Part shown: positions 12,401-23,449 of the stretch, piece by piece
How the letters are laid out: every line of letters begins with the position of its first letter
Position numbering within the stretch: position 1 is the first letter of the stretch
Assembly: GCA_032191485.1 (NCBI GenBank)
Contig: JAVDOI010000006.1
Location: 10,671,556 to 10,735,555, forward strand
DNA length: 64,000 nucleotides
Reading direction: 5' to 3'
Source: Leptoclinus maculatus
Lineage: Eukaryota; Chordata; Actinopteri; Perciformes; Stichaeidae
The notes under the pieces: model-generated
What the model saw: only the letters and a program-made list of their open reading frames with translations
What the model was told of the DNA's origin: nothing
The model's database searches: none
Program-made: the position numbers and the translations under genes

Positions 12401-15400
12401 ACAATATGAAAGAAATCAAACAGTTGAAATGAGTATAAGCTCAACAGCACAGAATAAATCTGGGATCTTTTATATCTTTCTGTGCTGCTGTGCTTCTTCC
12501 ACACTCAAGTTCAAGTTAACCAACCTGTGGTCTTGTTGGATTACGTCTAATATCAAGAACTTTTAACTGATGTCCTCCATCGTCCTCCTCATGAGGACCA
12601 AAGTATGTTCATTGGGTGTTTTTACAAAGAGGCGGTGAAAATACAAGCTGAACTGCAAGTTTTTCTAGTCCAGCTGATTTTCGATAAAAATTGTGGAAAA
12701 TCTATTTTTAGAGATACAGATCATTGTTGTATAAACCACTCGTGTCACAGTATGTCGCTTTCTAAGCAGAGGTGGATATAGTTGTACCACAATTATTGAT
12801 TTGACAATGATTTGTATTTGCTCAGAAGTATTTTCAAGCATCCAACAATGGCCTTGAATTGTCTTTGCTGGTGTACCATCAGTTTGGTTTATTGGGTACC
12901 TAGATATAGCACCAAATTCTGATACCCAGCCCTACACAACATAAACATGTGACATTAGCAGAAAAAGGTGCTTTCATCATCCTACATTATCTAGAAAAGT
13001 ATTGGTTGTGTACAGGGCTCAGAGTCTCCAAGAGGAAAGAGGAATGCTGGTGGTTACTGTCCAGTTCAGCTCTAGGAGTCGTACTCAGACTGCTCCTCTA
13101 TGAACACAGCAGGTGGATTGCTTACCCTGCTGCCAAAGTCCAGGCACGAAACCCCCAAAGAAACCAAACAGTGCCACACCTGTGAACGACAGAGGAGAGA
13201 GAAGTCAAGACACAAACAGTTTTGCGCACACTTTTTTTTCAGTGGTTAGTGTACTATAAATATAAATACATCTGTTGTACAGCAAGATCAATACATCCAT
13301 AGACAGCCTGAAGTTATTTAAGAATCATTTAAACTTAGTTTATAGTACTATAGTTTGTCAAATATTCATTATCTGCATTAAAAAGGTTAAAAATGTCAAA
13401 TCACTGAAGCTAAAAAGTGTCTGAGATAATGAGTGAATGTAAAGTTGCAGTAATCGGACTCACCAGGTAGCCAACAAAGCACAGATAGGCTATGGAGAGC
13501 AGCGCAGAGAGAACGTAGAGCAGCACGCTGTTCAGCGCCGTCACGTAAACCACCACAAAGTAAATGTTGATTGCACAAACCACCAGGATAACGACGCCTC
13601 CGGAAATCTTCCACACCCTAAAGAAACAGGCAGTATATTTAATACAAATTAAAATTTACAGTCTCCTGGAAATACTTTCTTTTAACAGTAAAACTACAGA
13701 GTAAATTCCTAGTTTGCATAGCTCAAGCGTGGCCTGTCTACAAACAACATTGAATAATTTTCTCATAAACAGCTAAATTATTTGCCCATATGTCAGAAAA
13801 GGGAGGAACATTCGGTAAACATCAGTTAAAAAAAATGAGCTTGAGCAAACAAGTTGCATTTTATTCGTCAATGAATAACTAAACGCAGACCTCCACCACA
13901 ACAAATACACCAGCTGGCTGTCAAACTGAAAAGAGATCACGTCTTTGATCCTAAGACACAGCCTGAAAATACAGAGTCATGAATTAATGATGAAAAAAAA
14001 ACTGTTCACTCACATTCCGTTTGCAAAGTCGTTCATTATGGATGTCAGACTGGTGAAGGTCAGAATTGGGATCAAAGCAAATGGAAGCTGTTGAACAGAA
14101 AGAAAAGGAACAGTGAATATTTGCACTACACAATAGGACCGAGTAAGAGTAGGTGAATGTTAAAGATGTTTTTGACTGAATGAATAGTGAGGGCTTTCTA
14201 AACGATTATCTCCTGACCTGCATGCTTTGAAGCACGTTGAGGAAGTCGTTCATCCCCGTCAGATGCTCAACGTCCTGAAAAATGGCGACCAGCAGTGTAG
14301 GTGTGATGGCGATGGAGCGGGTCAGCAGCACACGTGCAAAACGAGACCACCGAAGGTTCAGGAAGCCCTTTGCAAATACAAAAACATGAGCATACACACT
14401 CTTTTTTTTTTCAAACCCATTTCCTGCTCTATAACCAATAGGCACTCTTACCTCCATGACAAACTGCCCAGAGTAAGTGCCTGTCATGGTGGAACTCTGT
14501 CCAGCTGCCAGGATCCCGATCGCCCAGATGTAGAGGGCTGCAGGGCCAAAGAAACAGCCCAGGACCACTCCCTGAACACACAGACAAACCCACAGAGAAA
14601 GAAAGGAACAATCATACGTCTATCATCACTTGACAGAGGCAGATACTCTGCTCTTAGTTTTATACATTGTATCGTTATCATTGTAAACATTTTTGAGCAT
14701 GTCATAACAGAACACAGAGTGGTGTAACTAATGCTATCGCTAACAACTGCCTTCCCTTTAGGTGAGCCACCTTCAGTGTCTTGATATTGTGTAAGTTAGG
14801 TTAACAGAGGCAAAGCTTAACAAGATATTAATGTTATTAGCTGCAGCTGTTTGCTGTGACAACGCTCACCTGTGCTGTGTCCTAAATTAATACCATACAA
14901 TATGTGTACTACACTAATTGACACAATATCTTGTTTCTGGTGCACATATTGTGTAATTTATTGTTAGTATAAAATGGTTAAGTGTTTACTAACAAGCAAC
15001 AAAAACAAAACACTAAACAGAATAGTATACAACATAAACTATATACAATCAGTATTATTAGTCATAGAAAGGTCTACAAGTAAATTAACTGTGTCCCTTT
15101 TCTGTGTCCCTATTATACAAATAGTATAGAATTTGTACTATATAAATGTGCTGTGTCGTAATTTGGATACGTCCGTTTGTACACTTCCATGTAGTACACT
15201 GTGTACAGTACACTATGTACTTACTTGCGGGTACTCATAATGCACAGTCAGCGTAATCGCGCTCATGCACACAAAATAGCAAGTATAGGTACGGAAGAGC
15301 GCAAATTGAGACACAGCAATGATGTTTCGACTAACAGGAAGTGATGTAATATGTCCTCTAACGTCACTACAGCTGTGATTTATTGTAGTTGTGGTGATGA

Positions 15401-18400
15401 CCAAACGTACCCCTTTGTAGATGTCCACCACCAGTGTGTCGTTGTTGAGAGGGAAGAGATCGGTGTGAGGGCTGCCGGTTGCATTGCACTGACTATGCTG
15501 CAACCAGGAACACAAACACACGTTAAGCCACAACTTGAGGCTCTGGATGCTTTGTGTCAACAGTACAAATCAGAAAAACAATCATTACACTGTGTTTCAG
15601 CATCAGCAGTAAAGAGAGAAAGATTCTTAATGCTGTATACCAACCATTTCAATATTGGTTCTGTTGAAGAAGGCCTGAGCAAAGACCGCTACGACAAAGA
15701 CGTTGATGAGAAAGGAGATGAAGAGAGCAACAGTTGACTCGATGAAGTAGTACTTGTTGGCTTCCCTTACTTCATTCTTATTTTTGCGATCAATGTCCCG
15801 AGACTGGTAGATAAAGAAATAAACAGAATAACACTCAACTTTCATCAAACAACAAAAATGTGCATTAAGAATGTTTTAAAATGGCATTCATACTGCTGAG
15901 CTTATGGTATAATTTATACGGTGTGTCAAACACTGACAAATATGATACAAGCTTTCTAAATTCTATAAGAAATATTCATGAGACAGTTTATCAAAACTAA
16001 AAAAAAAAAAAAAAAAAAAAAAGTTTGGCTGGCCAATGTAAACTCTAGAATCTAAAAATCGAATTCTTAACCGTTTTTGGGGATTGTGGCAAGTTATAAC
16101 TATGTTGTAACAACTCTTCATTAACCTGTATGATTCAAGCTGTCAAATTACTTCTAACTAGACAAATTCACGTTTCTCTGGATAAAACAAATATTCCTCT
16201 AACCTTGACCAGCGCTGAGTGCAGGTAGATGTTGTGGGGCATGATGACCGCTCCCACGATTCCCACTGCCTGCTCCAGCTGCACAGGCCCACAGTCGGCA
16301 CAGTAAGGTACGAACATCCCCTTCAGCAGCTCCCCTTGGTCTGGCTTGACCATCACATACTACAGACAAAACGCAGTCAAACACGTCATGGTGCCATAAA
16401 CGTTGTGGCAAAAACCCTATCGGCTGTCAACAAATACTTATTATTAATTATATTGGAAACTGTGAGGGACTATTACCTCGTAACCAAAGCTCAGAGCCAT
16501 TACGGTGATGAGAAAGCCAAAGAAAGCTTCAAGTTTCCTCAGGCCTGCGAGGAGATGAAAACTGTATCAACACTGGGATGCACAGCTTTCTTAAACATTG
16601 ATTGACAAGTAAAAGATGGTGGATCCATACCGTATTTGTCTAGAAAGAGGAACACAAATGTGTCTGTGATGGTGATGAGGACTCCTCCCCAAAGTGGAAT
16701 GCTGAAGGAGAAAGAGAGGAACTACAGTAACTCCTCACATCTCTCAAAATGTTTGCAGTCACTTTTCATGGACAAGCGGTGAAGACGGTACCTGCCCATA
16801 GACAGAAGGTTGAGCGCTATGGCACAGCCAATGACCTCCTGCATGTCTGAACCAATAATTGCCAGTTCGACCATCAGCCACAGGACGACCCGAGGAACCT
16901 GAAAAAAAAAAAAAAAAAAGATTGACGATACTATCAGAGAGTAGCCGAGCAGAGTTTATTCGTCTCTTTAGAAACTGAAACTTTACTGAATCTGATACAT
17001 CCTGATATGTGCCGCTCTTATTGACACTGTTATCTTACATATACAGTGCCGTGCATAAAGAAAGAAAAAAATGCTCACTGTTGGATATTGGCGGTTGCAG
17101 ACTTCAGCCAGGTGCATCCCAGTGACGACCCCGAGGCGAGCAGCTAACCTCTGCAACAGCAGCCCAATGATGGTGGCTCCGAGCAGAATCCATAGGAGCT
17201 GAGACAGAAAGATGAAAATTAGTACAATATGCTCCAACAACAACCTGTGAAATCACTGCTTCAAATATGAAATAGAAAAAGCTCAAAAAGATACCAACAA
17301 AGATGATACTGTATAATGGTTCATGGCCATTACCAAGCAAAGTAAATTGGCACAACAAACATGTTTTGTTTGGATGCAGTTTTATATTTCACCTTAAAGC
17401 CAGCTTTAGCTCCAGACTGCAGGTCAGACTCGATGTTTCCTGGATCCAAGTAAGCAATGCTCATCAAAAATCCTGGTCCAGTGAACGCCCAGAGTTTACG
17501 GAAACTGAACACCTGAATAGACAAACGGCATGATTCATTTGATTAATATGGAACAAAACAAAACGTGTTTTGCTTCCCAAAATCTAACACATCTAATAAA
17601 CTGTAATGGGTCAAATGTAGTATACTAGATCATTCAAATGGATAACCACAGCTACATGTATATGATTACATATGAACAGACATTTCAACTCCACTTATTT
17701 TGTATGAAACAGCGGCTGTGAGACAGTACCTGGCTGACATTGTCAGGAATGGCCACCTTGTCTTCAAAGTATGTGGAGAAAGGTTCGTCCTGGGCCACCG
17801 GGGAGGCAGGAGGAGAGATGGAGCTGTACTGGTTTGTCTGGACTCCATTGTCCTGAGGAGAGTCCTCTAACAAAACCACAGAGAGGAAAGATTAAAATGA
17901 GTTGTGAGAGAAGAGTAAGAGGAAGAAGTTATGCTCTGCTGGAACACTAATCCGTCTTCCCATCAGTTGCCAAACGCAGATACAGTCTCTCAGCAACTCA
18001 GATGCCATTAGTAAAAATCTGATTAGTTATATAAATATATAAATAAAGAATAATTTCTAGGCCTCTGCTGTGCTTTAAGACTTTTGCAACAACATTTGTG
18101 TCACTTGATGCTTTTATACAAATCCTCAACCAAACACTCACACACTTTTCTTCTGAGCTAAATTTTACAACACCGTTAATATTTACTGATACACAAAGTG
18201 CGAGTTGGATCTGACAAAACAAGATTATTTTCATGTTTGAACAGAGATACAGCAGAAACATAAGGACTATCAACAACTCTGCCATTCAAAAATAAACCAA
18301 ACCAGACATTTCAAGCTTTATTCATGAATTGACAAAGCACAAATCAAAGCTATATGAATTATTTACGTTGGGAAATGTTTAAACCGGTCTCTAAGACGTG

Positions 18401-19242
18401 TCTGTACAGGAGCTTTAGTGTATACACTTAGAGATTAAGTCATTTGTGGCAGTTTAATGACCAGAAGCAACCACGGTGAAAACCTCACTGCTGAAAAGCT
18501 AAAAGCTAAAAGCAATTCAACCTCCGTTTCAAAACTGCTACATAAGTGATCAGTAGTACAGTAATAACCTGCAATTAGGTCCACTTTACTAAAGAAACAT
18601 GTTTTATGAGAACACAATGAAAGGAAATACAAAAGATCATCAACATATCTGATCAATTATACCAGTAAACAATGTGTACTACTCACTGAGTGTAGAGTTT
18701 TCATTCCCTTCCTTCATTTCCAACTCACTGCTGGTCCCAAAGTCCACTGTTCCCTAACAGTGACTCTGCTTTTATGTGACTCAGCCTTAATCAACCCTGT
18801 TTTTTGTCATTAGATGTCACAACGACATCCTGGCATCGCGTTTCTAAGAATAACCCGCAAAGAGAGGGAAGCAAAAAACCCACACCTAGACAGACACTTT
18901 CCAAACTGGTGCTCGGGGGGGGGGGGGGGGGGGGGTGCCTGCTCATTTTTGATGAGCAGGCAGAGTTGTGCCTTTTTGGGAATACGTTGTCAGAGTAGGA
19001 ATTTTCCTACATTAAACCAGGGCGCTGTGGTTACATTTCAGAGAAAATGTAGGTTGAATATTGTTTTTCAACTGCTCCGTCGGCATGCACACCGGCACAG
19101 GATAATGTATAACAGCCTTAACCAAAAGTCAAGAGTGTTTAACGTTGGAGAACATGGCAGGTGTGTCTGTAATGCGATGATCATATTTCTGTTATCTTAA
19201 GCAGTTACCTTCGAGGAGGTCTCCTTCTTGCTCGGCCTTCAT
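9134..19242 (-). CDS. slc11a2: Proton-coupled divalent metal transporter NRAMP2/DMT1
   Basis: Coding exons in transcript order: 19209-19242 (ATG at 19242), 17730-17866, 17393-17512, 17079-17198, 16792-16898, 16631-16701, 16477-16544, 16204-16359, 15645-15803, 15411-15497, 14452-14571, 14218-14367, 14014-14087, 13464-13617, 13126-13179, 9134-9211. All junctions are in phase, giving 562 aa; human isoforms are about 560. The metal-site motifs are intact: DPGN in the first membrane segment (SIAYLDPGNIESDLQSG) and MPH in segment 6 (AVIMPHNIYLHSALVK). The loop between segments 7 and 8 has N-glycosylation sequons NRT, NAT and NDT. Family role: H+-coupled uptake of Fe2+ and other divalent metals at the plasma membrane and in endosomes, needed for intestinal and erythroid iron. 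Its promoter faces that of ankrd52. The C-terminal tail and first exon both have alternatives (separate entries). Confidence 0.97.
9415..9471 (+). repeat. (CA)n microsatellite
   Basis: About 28 uninterrupted CA units in the last intron of slc11a2, 200 bp upstream of the distal terminal exon in transcript sense. Confidence 0.97.
12030..12934. mobile_element. hAT-like nonautonomous DNA transposon in slc11a2 intron 15
   Basis: Terminal inverted repeats: TAGGGCTGGATATCA at the left and the complement TAGGGCTGGGTATCA at the right end. Similarity extends another 20 bp inward (TTTGGTG). The flanking octamers, CACAGAGT and CACAACAT, share 5 of 8 bases, as a decayed 8-bp target duplication would. No transposase frame is visible in the roughly 905 bp. 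It carries the AATAAA nearest to the slc11a2 read-through stop. Confidence 0.6.
12888..12893 (-). terminator. Candidate proximal poly(A) signal of slc11a2
   Basis: AATAAA on the minus strand, about 180 nt after the read-through stop at 13072 and within the transposon at 12030-12934. Confidence 0.45.
13072..13179 (-). CDS. slc11a2: Proximal read-through C-terminal end of slc11a2 (position of the mammalian IRE-type tail)
   Basis: The last transmembrane exon starts at 13179 (VWHCLVSLGVSCLDFGSR). If the donor GTAAGC at 13120-13125 is not used, translation continues VSNPPAVFIEEQSEYDS and stops at 13072. The donor bases themselves encode V-S, as they do in the mammalian +IRE form, whose tail also begins V-S. 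This isoform would be 554 aa. The first downstream AATAAA is at 12888-12893, giving a UTR of roughly 200 nt. Use of the isoform is inferred. Confidence 0.7.
   Translation of the reverse strand: MWHCLVSLGVSCLDFGSRVSNPPAVFIEEQSEYDS
14874..15317. mobile_element. Probable TIR element in slc11a2 intron 11
   Basis: The left end GCTGTGTCCTAAATT is mirrored at the right by the complement GCTGTGTCTCAATTT. The interior is rich in GTACTAC/TACACT words, as in a common fish MITE type. It interrupts the intron between exons 15411-15497 and 14452-14571. No clear target duplication was seen. Confidence 0.4.
15999..16022 (+). repeat. Poly(A) tract, 24 nt
   Basis: An A homopolymer in an slc11a2 intron (T-run in transcript sense). 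No retroposon body is evident beside it. Confidence 0.85.
18687..18717 (-). CDS. slc11a2: Candidate alternative first coding exon of slc11a2
   Basis: A 31-nt frame, ATG through MKEGNENSTL plus one base, ends at a strong donor (GTGAGTA). Its phase (1) is identical to that of exon 19209-19242, so either first exon joins to 17866 in frame (MKEGNENSTL-K-DSPQDNG or MKAEQEGDLLE-E-DSPQDNG). Mammalian SLC11A2 likewise has two alternative first exons from separate promoters. An NF-E2/AP-1-like site sits about 60 bp upstream. Small size means chance remains possible. Confidence 0.5.
18776..18785. promoter_or_regulatory. NF-E2/AP-1-like site upstream of the alternative first exon
   Basis: GTGACTCAGC (minus strand GCTGAGTCAC) contains the AP-1 core TGACTCA plus the GC extension preferred by NF-E2/MARE-binding factors. 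It is 59 bp upstream of the ATG at 18717. Function is inferred. Confidence 0.35.
18915..18935 (+). repeat. Homopolymer tract of 21 G
   Basis: An uninterrupted run of G on the + strand in slc11a2 intron 1, about 200 bp upstream of the candidate alternative first exon. Such runs can form G-quadruplexes and are prone to length error. Confidence 0.9.
18937..18961. repeat. Perfect 10-bp inverted repeat with 5-nt loop
   Basis: GCCTGCTCAT and ATGAGCAGGC flank the loop TTTTG, starting one base after the G21 tract. Confidence 0.9.
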
Positions 19243-19905
19243 CAGAGAAGGCTGAGGGATCCCTGGGAACTTGAGGGATGAATTTCAGCCTCCCTGGAAT
19301 AAGACAACAACAGTAACACAATATGAATTTAGCATGAAAGACGTGAATGTTGAGGGTAAAACAGTAATTATCTGGAAAGTGACGCTTTGCTTTCTGAAAG
19401 AAACAAGCATTGAGCTAAAAAAGACAATAAGCAACTTAAACACGAGACACGAGTCATGACTGTGCGAGATTTTGTCGTCCTTTCCCCTAAAAACAACATT
19501 AAAATTCACGAGTCATAAAAATTAGTCAGCAACATTAACAGCGTGTGAAAGGTCAGTAAATTAACAAGAACCTTCAACAAGAAACCTTGAGTCTTTTGCG
19601 ACGGAGTTTCACTTCTACCACATACATCCTTCCTCTCACACTCAGCTTCAGAACAACATTAGTACTTCTTGAATTTACCACACAAAAGATGAAATGGATC
19701 CCAGCCAGAGAACTGTATTTTATAACACCGTGTTCTGTGAGAGAGAGAGAGAGCGTAGCCCCTCAGAAAGCACATGACTAAGGATCATATGAGGCAAAGG
19801 ACAAGCTGAGGCTGCAGACAGAGCAGCTTTCCCGACAGTCAACGTTTCCTTAAGAGTGCCACTTCCTTTAGTGCGCAACTGAACATGTGCTCTGAATAAT
19901 TGCCA

Positions 19906-19920
19906 TTATCAAAGTGATAA
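19906..19920. promoter_or_regulatory. Inverted pair of GATA motifs in slc11a2 intron 1
   Basis: TTATCA-AAG-TGATAA is a perfect 6-bp inverted repeat made of two consensus GATA-factor sites (WGATAR on each strand). It sits 660 bp upstream of the main start codon. Single GATA motifs are common; a perfect pair is less so. Erythroid use is conjecture. Confidence 0.3.
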
Positions 19921-22698
19921 GGTCCAACAATTGATTAGAATTTGAGCAATATCAGTTATGAGCAAAATGGGAGTTGTTTCTTGTACAATATACCTTTTCC
20001 AGAAGGCAGGAATACACTGATTTTAAAAAGAGACTTTTCTACTAAGACTATCAAAAAAAGTGAATACATTGATCTGTACGACTCTACTAAACCAAAAAAG
20101 TATACATTTTCACATCTCATGAAACTTTCTGTGCTCCATCTTTAAGGTTTAGAAATATGTTGGTTCCGGGTAAGTCAGAGTGTTATTTTTGTCATAGCTA
20201 AACGACTTGTGTTGAAACGCTGAATATTAAATCTTTTACAAATATTTTGTTCAAATTTTGGTACCTTGTTTTAAAATGTAAGTTTTAATTTAACAGTAAC
20301 CTTTAAGCATGTCGGGGGGGACCTTATGAAATTGTCTTGGGGGCCGGATAAAGCCTGTTAGATATTACTTGTCCGCAGGACACTTCAGTTTTGTGCATCT
20401 CTTCAGACAGACGGCTTATTGTCATGTGTGCTCATGTGGCTGCAGTCGGCCGTCACAGTTAGTTAGTGAACACACTACAAAGAGTACAAAATGAGTTTTC
20501 AAATACTGCACTATTGTGTTCACTAATAGTAGCTCATAAAGACATGTTGTGCTCATGATGTGACAATAACAAACCAGCTATCATCCTAAACTAGAACAAA
20601 TTGTCCTGCAGTTTAATACCGCTAAGATTTTAGCAGGCACACATGATGATGTTTTGGTTCATCAGTTTGCTCTTATCATTTTTCTCAAACTTAATCAAGT
20701 GCAAACAACTGTCCTTAATCTCCAAACAACCATGTGTCTCACATGCCACCATGAACTAAATGACAGTGTTTCATCCCTGTTAAACACACCCCTCTAATAA
20801 CAGTTGATTCAGTCAGCCTTGACACTCTGTTGCAGGTTTGCCTGATGAATCTCTGATCCAAAAAAACAAAGCTGTTTATTAAGACTACAAAGGAGATTTC
20901 CACCACCACCTCACTAGTATGAACACCAATAGAAATGTATCAACAGAGGAACAATTACGTGGCTTAATTTATTTATAGTCCACTATTGTGCTTATCTATG
21001 CTACATGCGACATACTGGTATCGTACTGGACTGGACTCCTAGCATTACCCAGATTCCAGTCCTTGATTTTGTAACTGCCTTTTAATGTGTCAGCACTAGT
21101 CTTGTTAAACTCCATGGGCAACCCTGTGCATGTGGTGATAAAAGAGATTTAGACAAAGCTAAGAGTTTGGTAAAACTCTTATTTAATGACGGCACCAGCA
21201 CCATGAAGTTCAGGCATTACAACATATTTCATCAACTGCAGGATTCCTTTTGACTTTACCAAATGTTGTAAAGTTGGATTGGCCAATGACGAAGTCCTCG
21301 TAAAAAAACTACTATATTTCATCATCCATTCATCTGACTTCCCCAAAAGACCAGGGCCTCATGGAAGACCAAAGGGGCCTAATCTGCACTGAGCAGCTTT
21401 AATAATCACTAAATCTATGACAACTCCCAAACTGGCACATGATCTCTAACGTTACACCCCTCCAATTATGGCCCTTTGCAGGCTTAAAAACTCAAAAGAA
21501 AACTGATTCTAAATGTTAACCAAGAATCACACATTACAAACTAGAATTTCTTCCTGAATTAATAATGACGCACTAGCTCATGTTTTTGTCTGTGACAACT
21601 CAGTACAAATATTCTTACCAATATCCAAAAACTGGTCCATCAGGAACATACACACACCTCACACACACAGTACTAACAAATTAACCATAATGTGTTCACG
21701 TAGAGCCGTGAGCTTGCTGTGTTGCCTGAAGTGATTGGTTTCAAACGTCCAAATGCAAATAATGCGCCATACTGATGCTTGAAATTATGTTAAAGTAAAA
21801 TTCAATATGCATTTTGGGTTGCACCAATCACACTTTCCTTTCCTGCTGACAAGTGTCATATTTACCATGAGAGTTATTTTGTTTAAAACTGACTTTACAG
21901 TCAGACAGTCAACCTGTTCAGGCAGATTCAAGGTATGTGAGAGGTGGTTATAAACACATTGTGTAAAACACAATTATGAATGTAAACACTGTACAGTCTT
22001 TCAAGGTCCAGTAATTATTCCTGTAAAGAAAATCTTATCCTAGAATTGAATTAACCTGTAATTTCAGGAATACCGTAGTATACTGTAGTTTTTAATGGCG
22101 AATCTGAACAACTGAAATGACGACGATGATGAAATCATCTTTGCCATTAGATCAAATGATAACGTCATCGATATTCAGGATGCTCTGATTTCCAGCTTTG
22201 ACACGTGAAACAAAAACGTTGTTTTTTACTGCTCACGATGACTGGAATGAATCAGAATATATTCTGTTTGAGGCTGGATCTTTGTTTTGCCTTTAAGAGC
22301 AACACACCGGTGTAATTATCAGAATGCAGTTTGACAGAAGTCAATGCTGAAATAGTGTCAGTGAATTTAACTTGGTAACGTTAGTTAGGAGCTAACTAAC
22401 CACAACTGGGAACGTTTGACCTCTCGTCCTGATAGCTACATGGTGATGTGAGTTCAACTAACTCGCTTAAAAATAAACCTGCCCGCTAATCAACCCTGTA
22501 GATGAACCAGAGCAGCCTCCATCACCTTCAAACCAAACAACCCGACAATATAAACCCGGCTGCACAAACACCAACTCAGACGATCTAACGTTAACTGTTA
22601 CTATGTTAGTGGGATCAAGCTAACAAGTTTCCATGGTATGTTAGTTAGCTGTCTGGTTGGATAAGCTAACCCTTATCAAAGTATGAAAACGCCCTTAC

Positions 22699-22860
22699 CT
22701 GGGTATACTTTATGGGAGGGTTGTGTTTTGACTATTAAATCTGCTTTTAAACTGACACCATGTGTGTAAATTTGAAGGTAGCTAAGTAGCACATTGTCAA
22801 GCTAAATCCTGGCAAAGTCGTATCTTTCCATGTCAACTGTAAGTTCAAGAAAACTCAATG
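22699..22860 (-). promoter_or_regulatory. slc11a2: Noncoding first exon and proximal promoter of slc11a2
   Basis: On the minus strand, a donor CCCAG/GTAAGG ends an exon at 22699. It would splice to the acceptor at 19293 (ATTCCAG), which begins the exon carrying the ATG at 19242. The upstream boundary near 22860 is a guess set by the CCAAT box at 22888-22892. No ATG-initiated long frame is seen in it. Confidence 0.55.
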
Positions 22861-22887
22861 CGCATGTGCACTATTACAACGGCTCTG

Positions 22888-22892
22888 ATTGG
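22888..22892 (-). promoter_or_regulatory. CCAAT box (NF-Y type) for slc11a2
   Basis: The + strand reads TGATTGGTCAAT, so the minus strand has ATTGACCAATCA, a good NF-Y context. It lies just upstream of the inferred slc11a2 first exon in the shared divergent promoter region. Confidence 0.5.
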
Positions 22893-23311
22893 TCAATGAG
22901 ATTTTATTTTAGCAAGATTTTGCCCTGCGTTTGTACTGCCAGGCGCTACTGACGGTCTTTCTCTCAAAGTCAGTGAACAATACAAATTGTAATATTTCAA
23001 ATTAAACAGCGTAGGCCCACTTAGATAGCGGTACTTTCCACCACTGGCTCTAACCATATAATTTATTTAATTATTGTTGCCATGACCACAACTTGGAGCA
23101 CGGGTCCATATTTTTATGAATGAATACAAGGCTTGTACATGTATGAGGAGGAAATGTTGCCAGGTTCACAAAGTAATATATAGATTGATTTAATAAACTT
23201 ATGACTTAAAAAAAACAACGTAAAACCATACTAATATTCAGAAAAGATCATATACAAGGACACATAGTTGGCAACGTAAATGCGTCCAAATCACGTTTCT
23301 TTAACTTTCAC

Positions 23312-23319
23312 TCTCGCGA
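23312..23319 (+). promoter_or_regulatory. TCTCGCGA core-promoter motif of ankrd52
   Basis: TCTCGCGA, the core of the TCTCGCGAGA element found in many TATA-less vertebrate promoters, lies 130 bp upstream of the ankrd52 start codon and faces the slc11a2 CCAAT box about 420 bp away. This supports a divergent housekeeping-type promoter. Confidence 0.5.
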
Positions 23320-23449
23320 TATTCTGCCAACTACACATCACATATCAGCAGCTAACTAAGCTAAAGCTAGGCTAACTAGCTGCTACACAGTGACATGTAG
23401 TCAACTTTACACTCAGTTTCAATGAGGGAGCTTCCAGAGTGATTAGGAC

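Noticed and set aside
20320..20400. GGGGGCCGGATAAAGCC resembling an hAT 3' end
   Set aside because: Too short and lacking termini or a target duplication to call an element.
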